From contig DJPV01000068.1 in the NCBI GenBank assembly GCA_002437435.1, positions 113,551-176,122 of the forward strand: 62,572 nt of DNA, given 5' to 3'. The notes beneath the pieces were generated by a model. It did no database searches and had not been told where the DNA came from. It saw nothing but the letters and a program-made list of their open reading frames with translations. This stretch comes from Lachnospiraceae bacterium UBA6403. Its GTDB lineage: Bacteria; Bacillota; Clostridia; Lachnospirales; Lachnospiraceae. Both the position numbers and the translations under genes were made by a program. Positions within the stretch are counted from its first letter, which is position 1; every line of letters starts with the position of its first letter. Shown here piece after piece: positions 45,096 through 51,590 of this stretch.

Positions 45096-45150
45096 ATTAT
45101 ACACACAGTACACATAAAAGTCAAGAAGAAAATACACATAATACACATAA
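45096..45150 (-). promoter_or_regulatory. hicAB promoter with operator repeats
   Basis: On the minus strand: TTGACT (45119-45124), an exact 17-base spacer, TATAAT (45096-45101). The 9-base sequence TACACATAA (+ strand) occurs three times: 45109-45117 inside the spacer, and 45133-45141 with 45142-45150 in tandem just upstream of the -35. This is the layout expected for autorepression by HicB or the HicAB complex. Confidence 0.75.
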
Positions 45151-45206
45151 AATTATAGTGATAGATTGTTAATTTTTTGTACATAATAGCCTGCAGGAGG
45201 TGCGAG

Positions 45207-45278
45207 ATGAAAGTATTAACCTGGCAGGCAAGATCAGATAAAAATGTAACGCTTGTAAAGCTTGCGGAGCTGACCGGT
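45207..45278 (+). pseudogene. 5' fragment of a small HTH regulator gene
   Basis: AGGAGG six bases before ATG starts a typical small phage XRE-type regulator (MKVLTWQARSDKNVTL, then VKLAELTG), but the match stops after the first helix of the HTH. The frame continues without family character to a stop at 45362. The loss coincides with the seam to the tail-gene fragment in another frame. Confidence 0.7.
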
Positions 45279-45592
45279 TCGAACAGTACGTTGACGCGCG
45301 CGACATATCAAGCGACACAGACGACGGTACACTGTCAGAAGCGGAATATAACAACCTTTTAGATGCAAAAGGACAGGAGAAACTTGCGGAAACGACAGTG
45401 CAGGAGAAATTTGCCGGAACGGTAGAACCAGATATAAATTATAAATATGAAAAAGATTATAATTTAGGCGACATTGTAAAGATCATAAACGAATACGGAC
45501 TATCAGCAAAGGCGCGGATCACGGAAGTAATAGAATCATGGGATGAATCGGGATATACCTGTATCCCAACATTTGACACAGAGGAGGTATAA
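45272..45592 (+). pseudogene. 3' fragment of a Gp37-like phage tail gene
   Basis: The frame opening at the seam encodes DRFEQYVDARDISSDTDDG and later AEYNNLLDAKGQEKLAE, then YNLGDIVKIINEYGLSAKAR and a final CIPTFDTEEV. This is the C-terminal part of the Siphovirus ReqiPepy6 Gp37-like tail proteins, in which VDARD and LGD are well conserved. The full-length protein is several hundred residues, so most of its 5' end is gone, and it is out of frame with the HTH start. A GTG at 45398 could allow a 64-residue piece to be made, but no function is expected. Confidence 0.75.
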
Positions 45593-45594
45593 TA

Positions 45595-46329
45595 ATGTTA
45601 AAATGCGGATTTTTTAATTCGATCGACGGCGACAGAGTATACGGAGCGGAAGACCTTAACAACTTTTTTGAAGGAATCATAAGCGATGGAATTTTCAGGA
45701 ATTACAAACGCGAATTAAAGGTAACAGCACCGGGCGGCATGACGGTTAGAGTGCTGACAGGAAAGGCGATCTGCTTAGAAAAGTATATAGATCTCACATC
45801 TGCGGAAGATCTGACAATTGAAGGAGGTAACGCACAGCCGCGCTATGATGCGGTTGTTATCAACACAAATTTGGAAGATCGAAGCGGCTATATTTATATA
45901 AAAAAGGGCGCACCATCGACAACACCGACGCCGCCGGCGTTATATGACAATGAAACGACAAAGGAAATGGCACTTGCATATGTGTATGTGCCGGCGAATG
46001 CGACGGAGATCATCGCGGAAAATATCACAGACAAAAGAGAAGATAGTAGCGTGTGTGGATGGGTGAAGCTTACGAACGTATCAGCGACGCTGATGACATA
46101 CCGGTCAAACGTGACGACGCAGGCAGCAGTCACAGAGTTAAACGTGGGTATATCAGAGTACAATGCGGCAACCGATATCGTGACGGTTTACAAAAACGGA
46201 TTTTTGCTCGATCCCGGAACAGACTACACGATAACCGGAACGGGATTAGCGGCAAAAATCAAGCTTACAAGCAGCACGCTGGCGGGAAATGAATTTACAT
46301 TTGTCGTGCAGCATCTTGGACTTGTTTAA
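45595..46329 (+). CDS. Phage tail/baseplate or receptor-binding structural protein
   Basis: A 244-residue protein of the type found at the end of tail modules in clostridial siphophages. It starts CGFFNSIDGDRVYGAEDLNN, a recognisable tail-protein N-terminus, is rich in beta-strand and Thr/Ala/Val patterns, and ends in a small domain (TDIVTVYKNGFLLDPGTDYT to TFVVQHLGLV) that looks like a tail-appendage fold. AGGAGG lies just upstream, overlapping the end of the Gp37-like fragment, so they were neighbours in the phage. With no other virion genes left it is presumably unused. Confidence 0.75.
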   Translation: MLKCGFFNSIDGDRVYGAEDLNNFFEGIISDGIFRNYKRELKVTAPGGMTVRVLTGKAICLEKYIDLTSAEDLTIEGGNAQPRYDAVVINTNLEDRSGYIYIKKGAPSTTPTPPALYDNETTKEMALAYVYVPANATEIIAENITDKREDSSVCGWVKLTNVSATLMTYRSNVTTQAAVTELNVGISEYNAATDIVTVYKNGFLLDPGTDYTITGTGLAAKIKLTSSTLAGNEFTFVVQHLGLV

Positions 46330-46351
46330 ATATGAAAAAACCACCATATTT

Positions 46352-46373
46352 GGTGGGCAAAAGGTGGGCAAAA
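46352..46373. repeat. Arm-type integrase site, right end
   Basis: Exact copy of the 22-base doublet at 43118-43139 (GGTGGGCAAAA twice). It is preceded by CCACCATATTTGGTGG (46341-46356), a hairpin or extra site that partly overlaps it. Confidence 0.7.
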
Positions 46374-46429
46374 ATATTGCATTTATATTCATATGTGATA
46401 CAATTTGAAGTGACAAAGAATGGCTTAAA

Positions 46430-46470
46430 ACCTAGCTTTTTCACACATTTTCATATTCAATGAAAAAGCT
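46430..46470 (-). terminator. Element-borne terminator for tRNA-Leu
   Basis: AGCTTTTTC and GAAAAAGCT form a 9-bp perfect stem just downstream of the tRNA 3' end on the minus strand. The phage appears to have brought a replacement terminator that ends tRNA transcription after integration. Confidence 0.55.
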
Positions 46471-46495
46471 AAAACTGCCGGCAGCGGGACTTGAA
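46470..46495. repeat. Right attachment site within tRNA-Leu
   Basis: Right copy of the 26-bp direct repeat. It lies across the T-arm, acceptor 3' strand and the bases just past the tRNA, the classic target for tyrosine integrases. Confidence 0.93.
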
Positions 46496-46559
46496 CCCGC
46501 ACGATGTTGCCATCAACAGATTTTGAGTCTGCCTCGTCTGCCAATTCCGACATGCCGGC
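46476..46559 (-). tRNA. tRNA-Leu (anticodon CAA)
   Basis: An 84-base class II tRNA. The acceptor GCCGGCA pairs with TGCCGGC and A is the discriminator. The anticodon stem GCAGA/TCTGT encloses loop CTCAAAA, giving anticodon CAA for UUG codons. A long variable arm (TTGATGGCAACATCG) is typical of tRNA-Leu, and the T-arm GCGGGTTCAAGTCCCGC is complete. CCA is not encoded. Its 3' end is the attachment site of the prophage and remains functional because the repeat restores it. Confidence 0.96.
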
Positions 46560-46576
46560 GTTTGTGAACCTTTGTA

Positions 46577-46605
46577 ATAGTAACACATGGTAAAAACAGT
46601 GTCAA
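46577..46605 (-). promoter_or_regulatory. Promoter of tRNA-Leu
   Basis: On the minus strand TTGACA (46600-46605), a 17-base spacer and TACTAT (46577-46582), about 17 bases before the mature tRNA 5' end. Confidence 0.8.
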
Positions 46606-46635
46606 TAATTATTTCCTGGAATGAGGTATGAAACG

Positions 46636-46857
46636 ATGATGAAACGAAGTATAAAACAGCAGCTAAATGCGAAGCTTACGGAAATGAATATGAATCTTGC
46701 TAACAATTATAAAGATCTGGCACATGATGCCTTAAAAGAGCTGGATCATATGGTAGAGGATTTTAAGGCATCCGGTGATCTGAAAGAAAAGGATTATCAG
46801 AAAATGCGACAGATGGTGGACGATTATAATAGAAAGCTGGCTGATTACCATCATTAA
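46636..46857 (+). CDS. Small helical protein of unknown function
   Basis: A 73-residue charged, fully helical-looking protein (MKRSIKQQLNAKLTEMN to DDYNRKLADYHH) with no cysteine, signal peptide or membrane segment. No family is recognised. ATG 46636 is preferred over ATG 46621 because GAGG (46623-46626) lies nine bases before it. It is divergent from the tRNA and convergent with sigE, whose gene ends eight bases away. Similar small helical proteins occur beside sporulation loci, but I cannot assign a role. Confidence 0.6.
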   Translation: MMKRSIKQQLNAKLTEMNMNLANNYKDLAHDALKELDHMVEDFKASGDLKEKDYQKMRQMVDDYNRKLADYHH

Positions 46858-46864
46858 GATGGTA

Positions 46865-47602
46865 TCAGCTCATTTTCATAATTTCTTTCTTTAATTTCTT
46901 GATGATCTTTTTCTCTAATCTTGAGATATAGGACTGGCTGATTCCTAAAAGGTCGGCCACTTCTTTCTGTGTGCGCTCCACACCATTGATCGTATTGATA
47001 CCGTAACGCAGTTCTATAATGGTTCGTTCCCGTTCTGACAGATGAGAGACGGCAGTTTCTAATAAGGAATGATCCATCTCTGTTTCCATATTTCGATAAA
47101 CTGTATCTTCATCCGTGCCAAGAATGTCGGATAAGAGTAATTCATTGCCATCCCAGTCGACATTTAACGGTTCATCGATGGAGATTTCCATGCGCAGCTT
47201 ACTGTTTCTTCTCAGATACATGAGGATCTCATTTTCGATACATCTGGAGGCATATGTTGCCAGCTTGATATTTTTATCACATTTAAAAGTGTTGATCGCT
47301 TTGATCAGACCGATCGTGCCGATCGAGATCAGATCTTCCACGCCGATACCGGTATTATCGAATTTTTTTGCAATATAGACTACGAGGCGGAGGTTCCGTT
47401 CAATCAATATTTTTTTGATCTCCTGATCATCACCATTTCCGAGACCTGCAACCATAGCACTTTCTTCATATGGTTCGAGAGGAGCAGGCAGTACATCACA
47501 GCCACCTATGTAATGAACATCCTTTTGTGATACAGGAAATAAAGTCATTATATTTGACATTACTGAAAATTTAAAGTCACGATTTGCTAATGTATTTATC
47601 AT
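46865..47602 (-). CDS. sigE: Sporulation sigma factor sigma-E (mother cell)
   Basis: A 245-residue sigma-70-family factor almost identical in pattern to Sig[15 protein letters not shown] at the start of the mature protein, [70 protein letters not shown] and the region-4 [25 protein letters not shown]. It directs early mother-cell transcription. The about 29-residue pro-sequence ([21 protein letters not shown]) is unlike the Lys/Leu-rich pro-sequence of Bacillus. ATG 47602 is preceded by GAAAGG; its frame overlaps the end of spoIIGA by 26 bases. The spoIIGA-sigE order is standard, but sigG does not follow. Confidence 0.95.
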   Translation of the reverse strand: MINTLANRDFKFSVMSNIMTLFPVSQKDVHYIGGCDVLPAPLEPYEESAMVAGLGNGDDQEIKKILIERNLRLVVYIAKKFDNTGIGVEDLISIGTIGLIKAINTFKCDKNIKLATYASRCIENEILMYLRRNSKLRMEISIDEPLNVDWDGNELLLSDILGTDEDTVYRNMETEMDHSLLETAVSHLSERERTIIELRYGINTINGVERTQKEVADLLGISQSYISRLEKKIIKKLKKEIMKMS

Positions 47603-48032
47603 TTTTTTTTACCTTTCTCAAATATGCTGAATTTAATAATATGCATTTGGGCATATGACTGATCTGCAAAGTATGTCTGCTAAGTCCGATCAATGGCCGG
47701 TTTCGGATCATCCGGTTGTTTATAAAAAAGAAATCACAGTCGAAAGCAAGCATCAGATCTGATTCTGAACTGATTGTCCTGTATGGAACCAGATGGATAC
47801 CTTCAGGCATTGATATAGCTGATTTCCGATCGAAAGGCTGCGTACCATTTGTATAGTCATATACGATGTAATGAAATTGTTTTGGCAGAAGATCATACAT
47901 AATTTCGGGAGAAGCAATGACGACATGTTTTCCCGTTGAAATATCTTTTAAAGTATTCCCGGTATCCATGAAGCCGTTCGCCTGTATTGCATGCTGTTTC
48001 CTGCCTATAAATAAATTAAAAAAATAGTTCAT
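47577..48032 (-). CDS. spoIIGA: SpoIIGA protease domain lacking the membrane half
   Basis: A 151-residue protein that matches only the C-terminal aspartic-protease half of SpoIIGA, the membrane protease that activates pro-sigma-E. The catalytic aspartate is present in [13 protein letters not shown], and [12 protein letters not shown] and the end also fit. The usual N-terminal domain of five membrane segments (about 150 residues) is absent: an in-frame TAA lies four codons upstream of the ATG, and only 326 bases separate it from the divergent protease gene. The ribosome-binding site is weak. The gene is therefore either a decayed remnant or a soluble form. The end of the gene contains a run of nine A overlapping the sigE start. 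Confidence 0.8.
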   Translation of the reverse strand: MNYFFNLFIGRKQHAIQANGFMDTGNTLKDISTGKHVVIASPEIMYDLLPKQFHYIVYDYTNGTQPFDRKSAISMPEGIHLVPYRTISSESDLMLAFDCDFFFINNRMIRNRPLIGLSRHTLQISHMPKCILLNSAYLRKVKKNDKYISKS

Positions 48033-48358
48033 ATGATATGCTTTCTTTTATTTTGCAAATGCAATTATATATACATGCAGGGAAATATTTCGTCGGATTA
48101 GGGAATTTGAAAACAAGGAATCCCGACGGTATATGACAAATGTGGATAAATATATGATAAAATACCTGGTTTTTTGACTGAAAGCCTTATTTTTGTGTAT
48201 AAATCTGTTGATAATGTGGAGAAGTTCTAACTTTACTAACATTTTTCGATGTTTTCAAACAATTAACAACATTTTGTAAAATGATTAGAATATTCTAAAT
48301 TACTGTAAAAAAACATATGATTAATTGATAAAAGATATACCTGAAATCAGGGTGGCAG
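48033..48358. other. 326-base gap between spoIIGA and the subtilisin-like gene
   Basis: AT-rich and without a convincing gene on either strand. No remnant of the missing SpoIIGA membrane domain is recognisable. The right part holds a promoter for the protease gene; the left part shows nothing else I can name. Confidence 0.6.
48263..48291 (+). promoter_or_regulatory. Probable promoter of the subtilisin-like protease
   Basis: TTAACA (48263-48268), exact 17-base spacer, TAGAAT (48286-48291), each one base from the sigma-A consensus. Confidence 0.5.
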
Positions 48359-50062
48359 ATGAAAATGGAAAATAATATTGATACACAGCTAGAACTTGCA
48401 ATATTGACGAGGGAAACATACGACGAGAGCGAGGATGAACTATATGTTGGCTATAATGTTGAGAAAAATACATGGCAGCTTTTGATCCGATATAATGATG
48501 ATATTTCAGATTTGGTGGAACAATATCTGATACAGATATATTATCTGTTAGCCGGATATGCGATCATAGAGATTCCGGAGGAGTATCTGAATTCATTTGC
48601 GTCAGATCCAAGGATCGTCTATGTAGATAAACCAAAAAGTGTGGAACAACAGGTGTCATATGCACAGTATGCATCCTGTCTGTCCGGCACTTTCATTAAT
48701 AATTACGGGCTGGATGGAGAAGGTACGATCCTTGCAGTTATTGATTCCGGGATAGATTACAGACATAATGAATTTATCCGAGATGGCAAAAGCAGGATTT
48801 TATCTCTGTGGGATCAGCAGGCAGTGTATCAGAATGCATATGCAAATACTTATGGGTTAGGACGTATCTATTCAAATGAAGAATTGAATTCAATACTGGA
48901 TGGAGATTATATCGGAATTTTTCCATCTGAGGATCGCTCCGGGCATGGAACACAGGTTACTGCCATTGCAGCCGGTACAAATATAGGTGTTGCACCACAG
49001 GCGGAGCTTCTGATCGTAAAGATTGGAAGTGATACTGCATCGAAGCTTCCGACAACCCTTGGTCTGATCCTTGGAATTGACTACGCAATTCGAACAGGGA
49101 TCGAAATGGACCGACCAATATCGATAAATCTCAGTTACGGAAATAATTACGGATCGCATAAAGGTGATTCCCTTCTCGAAAATTATATTAATGATGTATC
49201 AAGACTTGCTGTCTGTTCGATATCGACCGGAACCGGAAATGATGCGATCAATCGCAGGCATCAGAGGGTGATCCTTGGAAATACTTCCTATCGTATGATT
49301 GATCTGCTTGTCAGTGATTATGTAACATCCTTTAATCTTCAATTATGGAAAAATTATAAAGACAGGTTTGATATTATGATAATAGCGCCGAACGGAGACA
49401 TTGTTCTGACTTTAAGTGAGTCACAGAATATCGGAATCGGTACTTATCGAAATACCTTTGTTAAAGGAATCTATGGAAAGCCAAATCCTTATAACAGAAA
49501 TCAGGAGATATTTGTATCGTTTCAGGGAAAGGAAAATTATATCGATAAAGGACAGTGGAAAGTTCTGATCCATCCAAAGCAGATTATCAGTGGAGTGATA
49601 GATGCGTATCTGCCGATACGGGCAAGCCTGACCGGAAATGTAGAATTCTTGAATCCTACAGAATTTGGAACACTTACAATTCCGGCCACGGCAGAAGGGT
49701 TGATCACAGTGGCTGCCTATGATCAGAATGTGGATGATTTTGCATATTTTTCAGGAAGAGGATATACGGCAAATGATCAGATCAAACCGGATCTTGCAGC
49801 GCCGGGCGTTGATATCTATACGGCATATCCGGGTAATGATTACACGTTTGCGTCAGGAACATCCATGGCAGTTCCATTTGTTTCCGGTTCTGCATGTTTA
49901 TTGATGCAGTGGGGAATTGTAAATGGTAATGATCCGTTTCTATATGGAGAAAAACTGAAAGCATCCCTGATACGTGGGGCAAGAAGGATAAAGTCGGCAA
50001 GAGAGTATCCGAATATCTATGTCGGCTGGGGAACTTTATGTGTAGAAAATTCTATTCGATAA
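48359..50062 (+). CDS. Csp-like subtilisin family (S8) protease
   Basis: A 567-residue S8 protease without a signal peptide. Catalytic Asp in AVIDSGIDYRH (about 128), His in RSGHGTQVTA (about 195) and Ser in SGTSMAVPFVSG (about 500) are all present. The spacing between His and Ser is wide because of an inserted domain of about 130 residues (from the LLVSDYV region to IRASLTGN), the layout of clostridial CspB/CspC germination proteases with a jelly-roll insert. A germination role is therefore possible, but related proteins also occur in non-sporulating Lachnospiraceae. ATG 48365 (nine bases after AGGGTGG) is an equally good start, two codons shorter. Confidence 0.88.
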   Translation: MKMENNIDTQLELAILTRETYDESEDELYVGYNVEKNTWQLLIRYNDDISDLVEQYLIQIYYLLAGYAIIEIPEEYLNSFASDPRIVYVDKPKSVEQQVSYAQYASCLSGTFINNYGLDGEGTILAVIDSGIDYRHNEFIRDGKSRILSLWDQQAVYQNAYANTYGLGRIYSNEELNSILDGDYIGIFPSEDRSGHGTQVTAIAAGTNIGVAPQAELLIVKIGSDTASKLPTTLGLILGIDYAIRTGIEMDRPISINLSYGNNYGSHKGDSLLENYINDVSRLAVCSISTGTGNDAINRRHQRVILGNTSYRMIDLLVSDYVTSFNLQLWKNYKDRFDIMIIAPNGDIVLTLSESQNIGIGTYRNTFVKGIYGKPNPYNRNQEIFVSFQGKENYIDKGQWKVLIHPKQIISGVIDAYLPIRASLTGNVEFLNPTEFGTLTIPATAEGLITVAAYDQNVDDFAYFSGRGYTANDQIKPDLAAPGVDIYTAYPGNDYTFASGTSMAVPFVSGSACLLMQWGIVNGNDPFLYGEKLKASLIRGARRIKSAREYPNIYVGWGTLCVENSIR

Positions 50063-50068
50063 GAAAAA

Positions 50069-50101
50069 GAGCCAGTCACTAGAAAATCTAGTGATCGGCT
50101 C
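50069..50101. terminator. Shared terminator for the protease and DtxR-family genes
   Basis: GAGCC/GGCTC and TCACTAG/CTAGTGA make a long stem; T-rich TTTTTC follows on the minus strand. It overlaps the stop codon of the DtxR-family gene. Confidence 0.85.
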
Positions 50102-50465
50102 CATTTAATACATGATCTTTAATTGCTTTAAAACTTTCTTTACTGATCACATGCTCTATCTTACAGGCGTCAGTAGATGCGATATCAGGATCAACGCCAA
50201 GTTTTGTAAGCCAGGCGGAGAGAAGTTCATGTCGTTCATATATCATCTCAGCAATTTCTTTTCCTGAATCGGTAAGTGAAATAAATCCGGCATCACTCAT
50301 TGTAATGTAATTGTTTTCACGAAGATTCTTCATTGCAACACTGATGCTTGATTTTTTGTAACCGAGTTCATTCGAAATGTCAACTGACCGAACAACAGGA
50401 AGTTTCTTGCTTAATACCAATATCGTTTCCAGATAGTTTTCAACTGATTCATTCGTTGTTAACAT
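50088..50465 (-). CDS. DtxR/MntR-family metal-dependent repressor
   Basis: A 125-residue regulator: N-terminal winged helix (SVENYLETILVLSKKL, then VRSVDISNELGYKKSSISVAMKNL) and a dimerisation/metal-binding domain with the conserved metal ligands in ERHELLSAWL and in DACKIEHVIS. There is no C-terminal SH3-like domain, so it is of the short MntR/IdeR class. It is next to the FeoB-associated gene and feoAAB, and the palindromes at 50725-50738 and 50870-50885 are its likely operators, so it probably responds to Fe2+. It has its own promoter (TATAAT near 50500). Confidence 0.88.
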   Translation of the reverse strand: MLTTNESVENYLETILVLSKKLPVVRSVDISNELGYKKSSISVAMKNLRENNYITMSDAGFISLTDSGKEIAEMIYERHELLSAWLTKLGVDPDIASTDACKIEHVISKESFKAIKDHVLNGADH

Positions 50466-50544
50466 AGTTTTACCCCGTCTAAAATTTATTTATAGTAAAT
50501 TATACCACAAACCGGCATAAGGTTCAAATGAAAGAAAGATAAAA

Positions 50545-50691
50545 CTAATGGCATCCATGGCAATTGTTGCAGTTTCCACCACACTGAACAGATTTTCCGG
50601 ATTTTTTATCTTTTATCATTGAACGGATCGCAAGCACACATACAATTACAATAATAGCAGCAACAACAATGGTTCCTATATATTTCTCCAT
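50545..50691 (-). CDS. FeoB-associated Cys-rich membrane protein
   Basis: A 48-residue protein with one membrane segment (EKYIGTIVVAAIIVIVCVL), a basic turn (SMIKDKKSGKS) and a cysteine/histidine-rich tail (QCGGNCNNCHGCH). This is the FeoB-associated family (about 45-60 residues), which accompanies Feo systems in Firmicutes, perhaps as a Fe2+ chaperone or FeoC substitute. AAAGGA lies about eight bases before the ATG. It is transcribed divergently from feoA, with an operator-like palindrome on its own -10 region. It is too short for automatic gene calls with a 60-residue cut-off. Confidence 0.88.
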   Translation of the reverse strand: MEKYIGTIVVAAIIVIVCVLAIRSMIKDKKSGKSVQCGGNCNNCHGCH

Positions 50692-50724
50692 AATAATTCA
50701 TCCTTTCAATTATTATTTTTGTGA

Positions 50725-50755
50725 TTAGCTTAAACTAACCGTATTAAAATGTCAA
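50725..50755 (-). promoter_or_regulatory. Promoter and DtxR-type operator for the FeoB-associated gene
   Basis: On the minus strand TTGACA (50750-50755) and a 17-base spacer lead to a -10 region that lies in the inverted repeat TTAGCTTAAACTAA (50725-50738). The repeat resembles DtxR/IdeR boxes (TTAG..CTAA). It fits with the perfect palindrome at 50870-50885 on the feoA side. Confidence 0.6.
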
Positions 50756-50796
50756 GTAAAATATATATTTGAGATTTTCGTGTAAAACTGTTATAT

Positions 50797-50840
50797 AAAA
50801 CTAAAGGATGTTTCATGCAGCTAAATTACGTTTTAGTTTT
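50797..50840. repeat. Inverted repeat upstream of the feo promoter
   Basis: AAAACTAAA (50797-50805) and TTTAGTTTT (50832-50840) form a perfect 9-bp inverted repeat with a 26-base spacer, between the two metal-responsive promoters. It may be a third, looped operator or a terminator; neither is proven. Confidence 0.35.
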
Positions 50841-50853
50841 CTAAAAATTGTTA

Positions 50854-50885
50854 TTGACTTCTAATGGCGGTTAGTATATACTAAC
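50854..50885 (+). promoter_or_regulatory. feoAAB promoter with perfect DtxR-family operator
   Basis: TTGACT (50854-50859), exact 17-base spacer, TATACT (50877-50882). The -10 is embedded in a 16-bp perfect palindrome GTTAGTATATACTAAC (50870-50885), in the right place for repression by the neighbouring DtxR-family protein when iron is sufficient. Confidence 0.8.
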
Positions 50886-50960
50886 GTTGAAATTTGAAGC
50901 AGGTTTTATATTAATTTAATGATACTGATAATTTTACACGATTATGAAAGAAGATGAACT

Positions 50961-51173
50961 ATGATGCCTTTAACTTTTTTAAATATTGGAGAAACCAAGA
51001 CCATAACAAAGGTTGGTGGAAAAGAAGAAACAAGACAGTTCCTTGAAAACCTCGGATTTGTTGTAGGCGGAGAAGTGACAGTTGTTTCAGAAATAAATGG
51101 GAATATGATCGTAAATATAAAGGATTCAAGAGTTGCCATAGGAAAAGATATGGCAGCAAAGATCATGGTATAA
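50961..51173 (+). CDS. feoA: FeoA domain protein (first copy)
   Basis: A 70-residue cytoplasmic SH3-like protein (LTFLNIGETKTITKVGG, then ENLGFVVGGEVTVV and SRVAIGKDMAAKIMV), matching FeoA. FeoA aids FeoB-dependent ferrous iron uptake. The ATG at 50961 or 50964 follows GAAAGAAGATGAACT. A second, different feoA follows at 51262, then feoB. Confidence 0.92.
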   Translation: MMPLTFLNIGETKTITKVGGKEETRQFLENLGFVVGGEVTVVSEINGNMIVNIKDSRVAIGKDMAAKIMV

Positions 51174-51261
51174 CGATGAAAGCAAAGCCATCACAGAAAC
51201 TAATCCGAATTTGTGGAGGCTTTCTTATATGTATGAAGAAAAAAAGAAGGAGCGAAATGGT

Positions 51262-51483
51262 ATGAAGACATTAAAAGAGGTTGCCGTTGGTCAGACAGTT
51301 AAGGTAACAAAACTTGTTGGCGAAGGACCTGTAAAGAGACGTATCATGGACATGGGAATTACAAAAGGTGTAGAGATTTATGTCAGAAAAGTTGCACCAC
51401 TTGGAGATCCGGTTGAAGTAACTGTACGTGGCTATGAGCTTTCTTTAAGAAAAGCAGATGCCGAAATGATTGTTGTTGAATAA
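51262..51483 (+). CDS. feoA: FeoA domain protein (second copy)
   Basis: A 73-residue FeoA protein (TLKEVAVGQTVKVTKL, RRIMDMGITKGVEIYV, VTVRGYELSLRKADAEMI), closer to the canonical FeoA pattern than the first copy. ATG 51262 lies nine bases after AAGGAG; the frame is open further upstream but without family character. It sits 107 bases before feoB. Two different FeoA proteins per feoB are common in Clostridia. Confidence 0.93.
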   Translation: MKTLKEVAVGQTVKVTKLVGEGPVKRRIMDMGITKGVEIYVRKVAPLGDPVEVTVRGYELSLRKADAEMIVVE

Positions 51484-51590
51484 ATGTGTTGTTCCATTCT
51501 ATCAGAACAGATCATACACACAACAGAAAAAAGATGATTTACTTATTTGAATCATAAAAAAATGACAGAAAAAAAGGAAGGAGCATAAAA

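Larger units (their letters stand above)
43026..46495. mobile_element. Collapsed prophage in tRNA-Leu(CAA)
   Basis: A 3.47-kb insertion bounded by 26-bp perfect direct repeats (43026-43051 and 46470-46495). The right copy is the 3' end of an intact tRNA-Leu gene. Inside, left to right: terminator hairpin, arm-type repeat, tyrosine integrase, candidate small RNA, hicB, hicA, a 5' fragment of an HTH regulator fused to the 3' end of a Gp37-like tail gene, one complete tail/baseplate gene and the matching arm-type repeat. Head, packaging, lysis and replication genes are absent, so it is a remnant of a temperate phage that lost its middle by deletion. Because both att sites and the integrase look intact, excision may still be possible. 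Confidence 0.92.

Noticed and set aside
45398..45592. A stand-alone 64-residue gene
   Set aside because: Its frame continues upstream to the deletion seam and matches the C-terminus of a Gp37-like tail protein, so it is a fragment.
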